64,000 nucleotides of DNA from Amycolatopsis keratiniphila subsp. keratiniphila (GTDB lineage Bacteria; Actinomycetota; Actinomycetes; Mycobacteriales; Pseudonocardiaceae), in the NCBI RefSeq assembly GCF_001620365.2, contig NZ_LQMT02000025.1, positions 35,594 to 99,593 on the forward strand, given 5' to 3'. A program made the position numbers and the translations under genes. Positions 24,874 through 33,013 of the stretch are shown here, in pieces. The stretch's first letter is position 1; each line of letters opens with the position of its first letter. Under the pieces are notes generated by a model. It made no database searches and was not told the origin of the DNA. It was given only the letters and a program-made list of their open reading frames with translations.

Positions 24874-24903
24874 GGACGTACGTGAGTCGCCAGGGGAGGA
24901 TCG

Positions 24904-25680
24904 GTGCACCAGCCGCCGCAGGGGTACGGCCAGGGGCCGGGTTACGGCCCGCCACCTGGGCAGGGAGGCCCGCCGGGCTACGGGCAGCAGCCGGGTTACG
25001 GCCCGCCCGCCGGTCCCGGATACGGTCCGCCGCCCGGCTACGGCCCGCCCGGCTACGGGCAACCGCCCAAGAAGAAAAAGACCGGGCTGATCGTCGGCGT
25101 GATCGTGGGTGTCGTGGTCCTTCTCGGGCTGGGCATCCCCGGCGCCATCTTCGGGTCGGAGTACTACGCCTCGGTCGGCAAGGCGCCGGTCTCGCAGCAG
25201 CCGCCCGCCGAGTGCGCCATCTCCCCGGAGCTGCTGAACAAGACGTTCACCACCAGCTTCCAGGGCGTTCGCGACAACGAGATCAAAGCGGGCGAGATCG
25301 TCACCAAACAGCAGGGCTGTTCCTGGCTGCCGCCGGAGAGCGACAACGTCCACGACCGCGCCCTCCAGGTCATGGTGTACCGCCACGAGGGTCCGGACGC
25401 CGAGAAGCGCGCGGCCGAGTCGTCCACCGGATCGGCCGCGCCGTCCGAGCGCCAGCAGCAGGTGCAGGGCATCGGGGAGAAGGCGGTCCTCGTCTCCCTC
25501 GACACCGACAGCGCCTTCAGCGGCGCCGAGCTGCGGGTCATCCAGGGCGTGTACGTCGTCCTCGTCACCTACAAAGGCTGGGACAAGGGGTTCTTCACGA
25601 ACTCGCCGATCCCGCCCGCGGAGTCCGCCGAAGTGGCGAAATCCGTGGGCGCCGAACTCGTGAAGAACCTGCCCCGCTAG
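24904..25680 (+). CDS. Single-pass membrane protein with PGYG repeats and DUF3558-like domain
   Basis: A 258-residue protein. The N-terminal about 55 residues are a low-complexity PxGYGPP repeat tract, cytoplasmic by orientation, followed by KKKK and one membrane helix (LIVGVIVGVVVLLGLGIPGAIF, about 60-81). The outer part begins with SQQPPAECAI and contains a second cysteine in QQGCSWLPP, the spacing seen in DUF3558-type mycolata proteins. Function unknown. GTG start at 24904. The gene ends in CTAG, which also carries the stop codon of the opposing gene. Confidence 0.75.
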   Translation: MHQPPQGYGQGPGYGPPPGQGGPPGYGQQPGYGPPAGPGYGPPPGYGPPGYGQPPKKKKTGLIVGVIVGVVVLLGLGIPGAIFGSEYYASVGKAPVSQQPPAECAISPELLNKTFTTSFQGVRDNEIKAGEIVTKQQGCSWLPPESDNVHDRALQVMVYRHEGPDAEKRAAESSTGSAAPSERQQQVQGIGEKAVLVSLDTDSAFSGAELRVIQGVYVVLVTYKGWDKGFFTNSPIPPAESAEVAKSVGAELVKNLPR

Positions 25681-26381
25681 GCGTACAGGCCGTTCAGCCA
25701 GGCTGTCCACGCCTTCTCGGCCTTGTCCGCGTCGGCGTCTTCGGCGAACAGATGGTGCCCGATGCCCACAGGCCAGCCCCAGACGTTCCGGCCGTAGAAG
25801 CGGTACAGCGCGTCTTCGGTCCGGATACCGATGAAGGCCGGCGTCAGGTAGTCGACGACGCCTTCGACGCCGGCGACTTCGAGATGCACCCGGTCGCCCA
25901 CGGCCTTCGCGCCTAGCGCCGCTCTCACGGTCTCGAACGCCTCCGGGGCCTTCGACGCTTCGGGGGCGTCGGCCTTGAAGTACTTCGCCTGACGCCGGTT
26001 GAAGTGCGTCAGGTACTCGCCCAGCGAGTGGCAGTAGAACGCCGTGTGCTGCTCGCACGCGTCGTACTCGACGTCCCAGTCGTCGAGGACGGTGGTGTGC
26101 TCGTAGCGCAGGTACGTGCCCCCGTCCTTGGGTTCGAGGACGTATTCGAGCGTGTTGAACCAGCCACTCTCGTCTTCCGCGTACGTGACGAAGCGCCGCG
26201 ACGGCTTCCAGACGGTCACCATGCCGCCGTTGGGGGTGAGGCCCGACTCGGCGCCGCCGTCACGGGGTTCGTACTGGATCGGCCAGAGCCACCCACCGCT
26301 GGCGGTGGTGATCGCGGCCCAGGTGTCGGCGGGGGTGGTGGGCAGGAAGCCCTCGAAGCGGACCTCGGATTCCTTCGCCAT
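25677..26381 (-). CDS. SRPBCC/START-like domain protein
   Basis: A 234-residue protein with the SRPBCC ligand-binding fold typical of AHSA1-like proteins (EVRFEGFLPTTPADTWAAIT at the start, PSRRFVTYAEDESGWFNTLEYVL in the sheet, then a long C-terminal helix). It probably binds a small hydrophobic ligand, but no catalytic residues are evident. The stop shares the palindrome CTAG with the convergent upstream gene, a four-base tail-to-tail overlap. Confidence 0.75.
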   Translation of the reverse strand: MAKESEVRFEGFLPTTPADTWAAITTASGGWLWPIQYEPRDGGAESGLTPNGGMVTVWKPSRRFVTYAEDESGWFNTLEYVLEPKDGGTYLRYEHTTVLDDWDVEYDACEQHTAFYCHSLGEYLTHFNRRQAKYFKADAPEASKAPEAFETVRAALGAKAVGDRVHLEVAGVEGVVDYLTPAFIGIRTEDALYRFYGRNVWGWPVGIGHHLFAEDADADKAEKAWTAWLNGLYA

Positions 26382-26443
26382 GACTGTCCTCTCTCTTGTG
26401 TCTTATGAGAGCGACGCCTGGCCAGGGGCGCTTTCGACAAACA

Positions 26444-26470
26444 GATCGCGTTTAGCCCGCTAAAGGCGAA
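26444..26470. repeat. Family A palindrome
   Basis: An intergenic copy between divergent genes (GCGTTTAGCCCGCTAAAGGC). Its right arm matches the two copies in the FAAL gene, but it retains the TTTAG core that those copies have changed to TTTTG. Confidence 0.85.
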
Positions 26471-26560
26471 GTGATGCAGGTCACAGTTCGGGATGTCGAA
26501 GTGCGGCGGACAGCGGCGTCCCCGGGGTGTCCGCGAAGACGACGACCCGAGGAGAGAGAC

Positions 26561-27046
26561 ATGCAGCAGAGCGCGATCGACGAGATCCTGAACCGCCCGC
26601 TGAGCCAGGAGCTCCTGGCGCGTGACCTGGGCCGGCTGGCCTACACCGCGTCCGACGGCACACCGAGGGCGATCCCGATCGGCATCCACTGGAACGGCAA
26701 GGAGATCGTCATGTGCACCTCGACGAACGCGCCGAAGCTGCACTCGCTGCGCCGCAATCCCGCCGTCGCGCTGACGATCGACACCGAATCGCATCCGCCG
26801 AAGATCCTGCTCCTGCGCGGCACCGTCGAGCTGGACCACGTCGACGGCATCCCCGACGAGTACCTGCGGTGGAACGGCACCTACGAGATGACGCCGGAGC
26901 AGCGAGCCGAGTGGGAAGAGAACGTGAAGTCGCTCTACGAGAGCATGGTCCGCATCGTGATGACCCCGACGTGGGTCAAGCTCATCGACTTCGAGGAAAC
27001 GCTGCCCACCGCCGTCGAAGAGCTCATCCGCCGTCAGAGCGCCTGA
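26561..27046 (+). CDS. Pyridoxamine 5'-phosphate oxidase-family (FMN-binding split barrel) protein
   Basis: A 161-residue split-barrel flavoprotein. LGRLAYTASDGTPRAIPIGIHWNGKEIVMCT is the first barrel half with the expected FMN-contact pattern, followed by PAVALTIDT and LLLRGTVELDHVDGIPDEY. The ATG at 26561 follows GGAGAG at a good distance. True pyridoxamine oxidase is unlikely because the substrate-binding C-terminal motif is absent; F420- or FMN-dependent reductase relatives are alternatives. Confidence 0.8.
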   Translation: MQQSAIDEILNRPLSQELLARDLGRLAYTASDGTPRAIPIGIHWNGKEIVMCTSTNAPKLHSLRRNPAVALTIDTESHPPKILLLRGTVELDHVDGIPDEYLRWNGTYEMTPEQRAEWEENVKSLYESMVRIVMTPTWVKLIDFEETLPTAVEELIRRQSA

Positions 27047-27057
27047 AAGGAACCGCC

Positions 27058-27507
27058 ATGACGCTCAAGAAGCTGGAACAGGTCGCTGTCGTCGTCCACG
27101 ATCTCGAAGCGGCCAAAGCGTTCTTCACCGAGCTGGGGCTCGAATTGGAAGGCGAGGCGTCGCTCGAAGGGGACACGGTCGATCGCATCACCGGGCTGAG
27201 CGGGGTCCGGACGGATATCGCGATGCTGCGGCCGCCGGACGGCCACGGTGGGCTGGAGCTGATCAAGTACCACACGCCGGAGGGGCCGGAAGCCGATCCG
27301 CACACGCCGGTGAACACGCCCGGCATCCGTCATCTGGTGTTCTCGGTGGAAGGCATCGACGAAGTCCTCGAGCGGTTGCTGCGGCATGGCGGCACCCTCG
27401 TCGGCGAGCTGGTGCGGTACGAGGACAGTTACCGGCTCTGCTACGTCCGCGGCCCGGAGGGGATCGTCGTCGAGCTGGCGGAAGAGCTCGTACGCCGGGA
27501 AGCGTAG
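27058..27507 (+). CDS. VOC-family (glyoxalase/bleomycin-resistance fold) protein
   Basis: A 149-residue VOC protein with paired beta-alpha-beta3 modules: LEQVAVVVHDLEAAKAFFTEL at the start, GLELIKYHTP in the middle, PGIRHLVFSVEGIDE opening module two, and GIVVELAEEL at the end. The spaced His/Glu metal-ligand pattern is present (H-V-V-H-D, E in LELIKY, H in IRHLVF, E in VVELAE). It follows the split-barrel gene by 11 bp, so the two are co-transcribed. Substrate unknown. Confidence 0.82.
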   Translation: MTLKKLEQVAVVVHDLEAAKAFFTELGLELEGEASLEGDTVDRITGLSGVRTDIAMLRPPDGHGGLELIKYHTPEGPEADPHTPVNTPGIRHLVFSVEGIDEVLERLLRHGGTLVGELVRYEDSYRLCYVRGPEGIVVELAEELVRREA

Positions 27508-27565
27508 GCGAGAAGCCGCGTCTCGACGGATTCCCGCGAAGCCTCGCGCTGCCAGCATTTCCGCC

Positions 27566-28912
27566 ATGACATTGACAGGAATCCTGGCCGCCGCGCTGAT
27601 CGTCACCGGTGCGCCCGCGATCGGCGTGGACGACGTCCGTGTGCACACCGGAGCGATCGACGGTGCCCGCTACCGGGTCGAGGTGCCGTCGAACTGGAAC
27701 GGCAAGTTGTTGCTGTACAACCACGGGATCTATCCGCCGGGCCACGTTCCCGAGGAAATCGAACTCGCCAACCGGGCGGAGGCGAAACCCGTTCTCCTCG
27801 GCGAGGGGTACGCGTTGGCCGCGTCGCTCTACAGCAAGCCGAACGGCTTCTCGGCCCGTGAAGCCGTTCACGATCAGACGGCGCTGCTGTCCTGGTTCGA
27901 CCGCAACGTCGGGCGTCCGGAGCAGGTGCTCACCTGGGGAGCTTCGGGCGGCGGGCTCAACGCGGTCCTGCTGTCCGAGCGGCTCCCGCACCGGATCGAC
28001 GGCGCGCTGGCGATGTGCGGTCCCGTCGCGGGTGGTTCCGCGTTGTTCGGCCAGGCGCTCGATCTGGGGTTCACGGTCCGGACGCTGCTGGCGCCCGAAC
28101 TGGAGGTCGTCCGCATCGCCGACCCCGGGGTGAATCTCGCGAAAGCCCATCAGGTGATCGTGAAGGCGCTGGAATCACCCGATGGACGGGCGCGGCTCGC
28201 TCTCGCCAACGCGTTCGCCGACGTCCCCGGCTGGTCGACGGCACATCATCCCCGTTCCACCGATGTCGCCGAGCAGATCCGTCAGCAGACGAAGTTCGTC
28301 CAGGCGGTTTACGACCAGCTGGCCTGGGGTGCGCACCGGGCCGATCTGGAGAGGCAGGCCGGCGGGAATCCGACCGGGAACACCGGTGTGGATTACCGCG
28401 GCCTGCTCGCCCGGTCCAGTGAACGCGGCCTCGTGCACCAGGCCTACCGTGACGCGGGCCTGGACCTCGGCGCCGACTTGGCACGGCTCGCGGCCGCACC
28501 CGGGATCGAGGCCGACAAGGCCGCCGAACGATGGCTCGGCCGTGTCGGGACCCCGACCGGGCGCGGCCGTCAGCCCGTCGTCACGCTGCATCCGATCGGC
28601 GACGGCGTCGCCCCCGAACACGAGCGGACGTACGGCGACCGCGTCGATCCCGGCCGGATCCGGCAACTGTTCGTCAACCGGGGCGGGCACTGCCAGCACA
28701 CCGCCGCGGAAGAACTGATGGCGTTGCGTGTGCTGCGGGACCGCGTCGAAACCGGTCGCTGGCCCTCGACGTCACCGGAAAGCTTGAACGCCGAGGCGAA
28801 CCGGTTCGGCCCGGAGTTCCGCTTCCTCTACGACTGGCTGCACGGCGAGCCGGGTACCGCCGCACCCGCTTTCCGGCGATATCACCCGGATCCGCTTCCC
28901 CGTGCCGTCTGA
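27566..28912 (+). CDS. Secreted alpha/beta hydrolase
   Basis: A 448-residue exported hydrolase. A signal peptide (MTLTGILAAALIVTGAPAIG) begins at the ATG 27566. The mature part has NWNGKLLLYNHGIYPPG as oxyanion region, TWGASGGGLNAVLLSERLP as nucleophile elbow (G-A-S-G-G) and VNRGGHCQHTAAEEL near the C-terminus supplying the histidine. The overall plan resembles secreted esterase/peptidase-like hydrolases of actinomycetes, but I cannot name the substrate. Its 3' end overlaps the convergent HD-domain gene by 31 bp. Confidence 0.8.
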   Translation: MTLTGILAAALIVTGAPAIGVDDVRVHTGAIDGARYRVEVPSNWNGKLLLYNHGIYPPGHVPEEIELANRAEAKPVLLGEGYALAASLYSKPNGFSAREAVHDQTALLSWFDRNVGRPEQVLTWGASGGGLNAVLLSERLPHRIDGALAMCGPVAGGSALFGQALDLGFTVRTLLAPELEVVRIADPGVNLAKAHQVIVKALESPDGRARLALANAFADVPGWSTAHHPRSTDVAEQIRQQTKFVQAVYDQLAWGAHRADLERQAGGNPTGNTGVDYRGLLARSSERGLVHQAYRDAGLDLGADLARLAAAPGIEADKAAERWLGRVGTPTGRGRQPVVTLHPIGDGVAPEHERTYGDRVDPGRIRQLFVNRGGHCQHTAAEELMALRVLRDRVETGRWPSTSPESLNAEANRFGPEFRFLYDWLHGEPGTAAPAFRRYHPDPLPRAV

Positions 28913-29505
28913 GGCCGGTCGCCGACGGGATGGCTCGCTTGGAAGGCCAGCCGCCCGTCGGCGCCGGCCGCGATCCGGTCGAGGACGTCGTCCAGCCCCG
29001 AGAAGATCTGCCACGGCGGCTGTCCGGTCGCGACGGCAAGACGCTCGATGAGGGCCTGTTCGAGATCGGTGACCCGCTTCGCTTTCCACACCTTGTCCGC
29101 GACGCTCACCAAGAGATCTTCGACACCGACGTCCGCCCTCCAAACGGCGTGTGTCCGCGCGAATCGCGCGCGGCTCTCGGCGATTCCTCGGGAGACGAGG
29201 AGTTCGTAACCGGCCTGCTCGTGAGCGGAGCCGGGCCCGGACAACTCTTCACGGTGGATCGTCTTGCCGATGTCGTGGACGGCCGCGCCGAAGAGGGTCT
29301 CTTCACGGTCGAAGACCACTTCCGGGTGTTGCTTCTCCAGCCAGTCGGCCAGTGAACACGTCACGTCGTGAACCGCGCGCAGATGCGCGGCCAGCCGCGG
29401 AGGTGCGGCCAGCTCTTCCAGCAGTCCGCTCACCTCGTCCGGCAACGGGCGAAGCGGTGGCTCACCGGGCTCGGTCAGGGCGCGGCGCAAGGCTGACGAG
29501 GGCAT
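28882..29505 (-). CDS. HD-domain phosphohydrolase
   Basis: A 207-residue HD-superfamily protein. H in HLRAVHDV, the HD pair in AAVHDIGKT (about residues 78-86) and a later HAVWRADVGVEDLLVSVADKVW supply the metal ligands. Such proteins hydrolyse phosphomonoesters or nucleotides, but no specificity can be read. The C-terminus runs 31 bp into the 3' end of the secreted hydrolase gene on the other strand. Confidence 0.78.
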   Translation of the reverse strand: MPSSALRRALTEPGEPPLRPLPDEVSGLLEELAAPPRLAAHLRAVHDVTCSLADWLEKQHPEVVFDREETLFGAAVHDIGKTIHREELSGPGSAHEQAGYELLVSRGIAESRARFARTHAVWRADVGVEDLLVSVADKVWKAKRVTDLEQALIERLAVATGQPPWQIFSGLDDVLDRIAAGADGRLAFQASHPVGDRPQTARGSGSG

Positions 29506-29532
29506 GGCGTCCAGAATGACAGAAACCGCCGT

Positions 29533-30345
29533 TCATTCCCCCTGGTAGCGCAGGCCGGTGCGCTTCAGGACCACCCAGCGCTCACCGGGCCGGTCCGCCA
29601 CCACCGGATACCACCGCGGCGCGACCGCGTCGGTCAGCTCGCCACCTCGTTCGATGAGGGAGCTCACGGCCGGTTCACCCACCACGATGAGCGCGGACCA
29701 GTCGACGTGCGCCAGCAGGCTGTCTTCGGTGACGCCGAACCGTTCCTCCAGAACGGTGACCAGGTCGTGCCCGGTGTCCGGACCGGACCGGACTTCGCTG
29801 ACGTCGGGCACTTCTTCGACCACATCGGGTTCGTCGTAGTCCTCGTATTCGTCTTCGTCGTCTTCGCGTTCTTCGGACCAGACGTGGTGATCCAGCCGAG
29901 AGATGCTGTTGCTCAGGTCGAAGGCCTGCTCGTCGGTCATGCACAGCGTCACGGTCTGCCCGTCGGTCAACGTGAACGTCAGTTCGGCCTCCGGGTAGCC
30001 GCTCGTGCCGGGCTCCGCCTCGACCATGCCTGCCACGGTCCCGGCCAGCGCCGTGGGCGCCGGGCTCGTGTGCCAGTCCAGCGACGGCAGGTTCGCGGCC
30101 ATCTCCAGCACGCACGTCGCGGCGGTCCAGAACGCGTCCTTGTCCCGGAAGTCCTTGCGGCTGCTGGTCAGCGTCCGGCCACCGCCCAGCGGCTCGGTGC
30201 GGGCGTCCACCTGGCCCCGCCCGGTCCCGTTCTCCCAGATCGCGGTGACCGTGACCCGGTTGGCCAGGCGTTTGCGGTAGTTCTCGATATGGCCTTCCCT
30301 GGCGAGTTCCCAGCCGTTCACCGTCTCGGGCCAAGCGTCGTCCAC
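29533..30345 (-). CDS. Hypothetical protein with acidic linker
   Basis: A 270-residue protein I do not recognise. It has an N-terminal domain of about 130 residues (beta-rich, ELTFTLTDGQTVTLCMTDEQA), a very acidic stretch (EEREDDEDEYEDYDEPD, about residues 162-178), and a C-terminal domain of about 85 residues ending WVVLKRTGLRYQGE. GTG start; codon use looks native. It is divergent from the SOS operon. Confidence 0.6.
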   Translation of the reverse strand: MDDAWPETVNGWELAREGHIENYRKRLANRVTVTAIWENGTGRGQVDARTEPLGGGRTLTSSRKDFRDKDAFWTAATCVLEMAANLPSLDWHTSPAPTALAGTVAGMVEAEPGTSGYPEAELTFTLTDGQTVTLCMTDEQAFDLSNSISRLDHHVWSEEREDDEDEYEDYDEPDVVEEVPDVSEVRSGPDTGHDLVTVLEERFGVTEDSLLAHVDWSALIVVGEPAVSSLIERGGELTDAVAPRWYPVVADRPGERWVVLKRTGLRYQGE

Positions 30346-30453
30346 TGCGGTTTTCCTTTCCTGACGGGAAGACCCCCGGTCTCGGACGTGACAGGGCCGG
30401 TGATCGTTCCGGCTCGCTTGACAACCGCTGCGCCACCCGGTCTACTGGAGTCA

Positions 30454-30469
30454 TCGAACAAGCGTTCGA
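30454..30469. promoter_or_regulatory. LexA (SOS) box of the mutasome operon
   Basis: TCGAACAAGCGTTCGA is a perfect 6-4-6 dyad matching the Gram-positive/actinobacterial SOS box TCGAAC-N4-GTTCGA. It lies 75 bp upstream of the imuA' start, so the imuA'-imuB-dnaE2 operon should be LexA-repressed and DNA-damage induced. Confidence 0.9.
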
Positions 30470-30543
30470 AGTGCCGCCTTCCCCGTGGCACGCCGGTGCC
30501 GTCCACAAAGGACGGTCTAGGTGTCGTGGGGAGGCGAGGTCCG

Positions 30544-31248
30544 GTGACAGCGGAGGTGGTCGAGGCGCGGGCCTTGCCGTTGGCGAGGCTGGCGGCTTTG
30601 CCAGGAGTGAGCACGGCCAGTGGCGTGGCTTCCGCGGCCGAACACGCGAGGACGACGGGAAGGGTGCTCCCGGTGTCCCCGGCGTTGTCCGGTCTGCTGC
30701 CCGCCGCGGGGCTCCGGCGCGGGAGCACCGTTTCGGTGCTGGGGTCCACGTCACTGATGCTCACCCTGCTGGCCGCCGCGACCGCCGGCGGTGCGTGGGC
30801 GGTCGCGGTCGGCCTGCCCACGCTCGGGGTGGTCGCCGCCGCGGAACTCGGGGTCGAGGTGGGCAGGCTGGCGCTGGTCCCCCGCCCCGGTGCCGAGTTC
30901 CCGGCGGTGACCGCGGCCTTGCTCGACGGCTTCGATCTCGTGGTCGTCGGTCCGGGCCTCGCCCGGCCCGAGGTGGCGAGAAGGCTGTCCGCCCGCGCGC
31001 GCAATCGTGGTTCGGTGCTGCTTTCGCTGGGTTCCTGGCCCGGCGCGGAGGTCGAGCTGAGCTGTCGTCGTTCGCGCTGGACGGGTTTCACCGGCGGTGG
31101 CGCGGGCTATCTGCGCGCTCGTGAAGTTGAGGTACGGGCGGGTGGCCGGGGTGCGGCCGCCCGGCCGATGTCGGCCTTGCTGCGCTTTCCCGGCCAGGGC
31201 GAGGTCGAGCGGGCCGAGTTCCCCACGACCAAATGGGGGACGGCATGA
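30544..31248 (+). CDS. imuA': Mutasome protein ImuA' (RecA-like)
   Basis: A 234-residue protein with a degenerate RecA-like fold: GLLPAAGLRRGSTVSVLGSTSLMLTLLAA at the P-loop position (no Walker lysine) and LLDGFDLVVVGPG in the Walker B position. In mycobacteria ImuA' bridges ImuB and DnaE2 in damage-induced mutagenesis. The GTG at 30544 is preceded by GGGGAGGCGAGG. The stop overlaps the imuB start (ATGA). Position behind a LexA box supports the call. Confidence 0.85.
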   Translation: MTAEVVEARALPLARLAALPGVSTASGVASAAEHARTTGRVLPVSPALSGLLPAAGLRRGSTVSVLGSTSLMLTLLAAATAGGAWAVAVGLPTLGVVAAAELGVEVGRLALVPRPGAEFPAVTAALLDGFDLVVVGPGLARPEVARRLSARARNRGSVLLSLGSWPGAEVELSCRRSRWTGFTGGGAGYLRAREVEVRAGGRGAAARPMSALLRFPGQGEVERAEFPTTKWGTA

Positions 31249-32855
31249 ACCCGCCGGTGCGCATGCTGGTGCTGTGGTGCCCGGACTGGCCCGCGGTCGC
31301 CGCCGCGGCCGTCGCGGGCGAACCCGTCGGCCGTCCGGCCGCGGTCTTCTCGGCGAACCGTGTGGTCGCCTGCACCGCGGTGGCCAGGGGATACGGCGTC
31401 CGTCGCGGGATGCGGCGGCGCGAGGCCCAGTCCTGTTGTCCGGAGCTGGCGGTCTTCGGCGAGGACGAAGGTCGCGACGCCCGGCTCTTCGAGTCCGTCG
31501 CACGGGCGGTGGAAGAGCTGGCCGTCGGTGTCGAGGTGGTACGCCCGGGGATCGTCGCCGTCCCGGTCGACGGCGCGGCCGGTTACTTCGGCGGTGAGCA
31601 CGGCCTCCTCGAAAGACTGGTGGACGAGGTGTCGGTGGCGGCGGGCGTGGAGAGCCAGGTCGGCGTGGCCGACGGCCTGTTCGCCGCGACGCTCGCCGCC
31701 CGCCGGTCGACGCTGGTCGAACCCGGTGGGACGGCGGAATTCCTTGCCCCGCTGCCCATCCGTGAACTCGACCAGCCCGAGGCGGGCCGCGCCGAGCTGG
31801 TCACCTTGCTCAAACAGCTCGGCCTGCACACGTTGGGTGCCTTCGCGGCGCTCGGCGAAAGCGATGTCTCCGCGCGTTTCGGCATGGAGGGGGTGCTCGC
31901 GCATCGGTTGGCCCGAGGACGGTCCGAACGTCCGCCGTCGCGTCGCCGTCCGCCGCCGGAGCTCTCGCTCGCGAAGGCGTTCGACCCGCCGATCGACCGG
32001 GTCGACGCCGCCGCGTTCGTGGCGAAAGGGCTCGGCGAGCGTTTCCATGCCGGGCTCGCCGCGTACGGGCTGGCCTGCACCCGGCTCGGCATCTACGCCA
32101 CCACCGAGACCGGCGAACAGCTCGGCCGGGTGTGGCGTTGCGCCGAACCGCTGACCCCGCTCGGCGTCGCGGACAGGGTGCGCTGGCAGTTCGAAGGCTG
32201 GCTGAAAGCCAAGGATCGCCCGCACTCCGGGGTCGTACGGCTGCGGCTGGAGCCGGAGGAGACGGTCGAAGGCCGGTCGCTCCAGCTCGGGCTGTGGCAG
32301 GCGGGTGCGGCGGGTGCGCTGCGGCCGTCCACCGAGGACGAGGACCTGTCCGGCGAGCGCGCCGCTCGCACCCTGGTGCGGGTGCAGGGGCTGCTCGGTC
32401 CGGAGAGCGTCTTCACCGCGGTGCTCGACGGCGGCCACGGTCCCGCCGAACGCGTCCGGCTGGTGCCGTGGGGCGACAGACGGGAGAAGACGGCGCAGGC
32501 GGACGCGAACTGGGCCGGGAGGCTTCCGTCGCCTTCCCCGGCGACGGTGTTCGCCCGGCCGGTGCCCGCACAGGTGCTGGACGAGAACGGGCGCGTCGTG
32601 GAGATCACCGCGCGGCGCCGGGTCACCGCCGCGCCGTACCTCGTGAGCTTCGAGGGTGGTGAGCCGCGCGAGGTGATCGCCTGGGCGGGGCCGTGGTTCG
32701 TCGGTGTCCGGGCCGGCGCGGGGCACGCCCGGTCGGCGACCCGGATGCGGCTGCAGGTGTTGCTGGCCGACGGGCAGGACGCCGAGGAAGCGGTGCTGCT
32801 CCGCTTCGAGCACCACAAGAATCCGATGTGGACACTGGAAGGGAAGTACGACTGA
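31245..32855 (+). CDS. imuB: Mutasome protein ImuB (inactive Y-family polymerase)
   Basis: A 536-residue Y-family polymerase homologue. The usual catalytic acidic residues are missing (LVLWCPDWPAV at the start, VEVVRPGIVAVPVDGAAGYFGG where DinB has SIDE). SLQLGLWQAG near residue 345 looks like a beta-clamp binding motif (QLxLW). ImuB acts as an adaptor that brings DnaE2 and ImuA' to the clamp for translesion synthesis. ATG 31245 overlaps the imuA' stop; an in-frame ATG at 31233 would add four residues. Confidence 0.92.
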   Translation: MNPPVRMLVLWCPDWPAVAAAAVAGEPVGRPAAVFSANRVVACTAVARGYGVRRGMRRREAQSCCPELAVFGEDEGRDARLFESVARAVEELAVGVEVVRPGIVAVPVDGAAGYFGGEHGLLERLVDEVSVAAGVESQVGVADGLFAATLAARRSTLVEPGGTAEFLAPLPIRELDQPEAGRAELVTLLKQLGLHTLGAFAALGESDVSARFGMEGVLAHRLARGRSERPPSRRRPPPELSLAKAFDPPIDRVDAAAFVAKGLGERFHAGLAAYGLACTRLGIYATTETGEQLGRVWRCAEPLTPLGVADRVRWQFEGWLKAKDRPHSGVVRLRLEPEETVEGRSLQLGLWQAGAAGALRPSTEDEDLSGERAARTLVRVQGLLGPESVFTAVLDGGHGPAERVRLVPWGDRREKTAQADANWAGRLPSPSPATVFARPVPAQVLDENGRVVEITARRRVTAAPYLVSFEGGEPREVIAWAGPWFVGVRAGAGHARSATRMRLQVLLADGQDAEEAVLLRFEHHKNPMWTLEGKYD

Positions 32856-32857
32856 AC

Positions 32858-33010
32858 ATGGACGAGGAGTACACGCGGCTGGTGCGGCGATGGCTGGAGG
32901 AGCCTGCCATCCCGGTGCAACGTGCCGAGCTGGATTCGGCCTGGGCGGCGTGCGTCCCGCGCGCGGAAGTGTTCGTCCCCGCGCCGAGAAGCTCGACCGA
33001 GAACCGGTGA
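32858..33010 (+). CDS. Small protein encoded between imuB and dnaE2
   Basis: A 50-residue open frame beginning MDEEYTRLVRRWLEEPAIPV, starting three bases after the imuB stop and ending three bases before dnaE2. The tight fit in an operon and the balanced charged/hydrophobic composition support a real gene. Function unknown; it may be a small mutasome partner. Confidence 0.65.
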   Translation: MDEEYTRLVRRWLEEPAIPVQRAELDSAWAACVPRAEVFVPAPRSSTENR

Positions 33011-33013
33011 CCG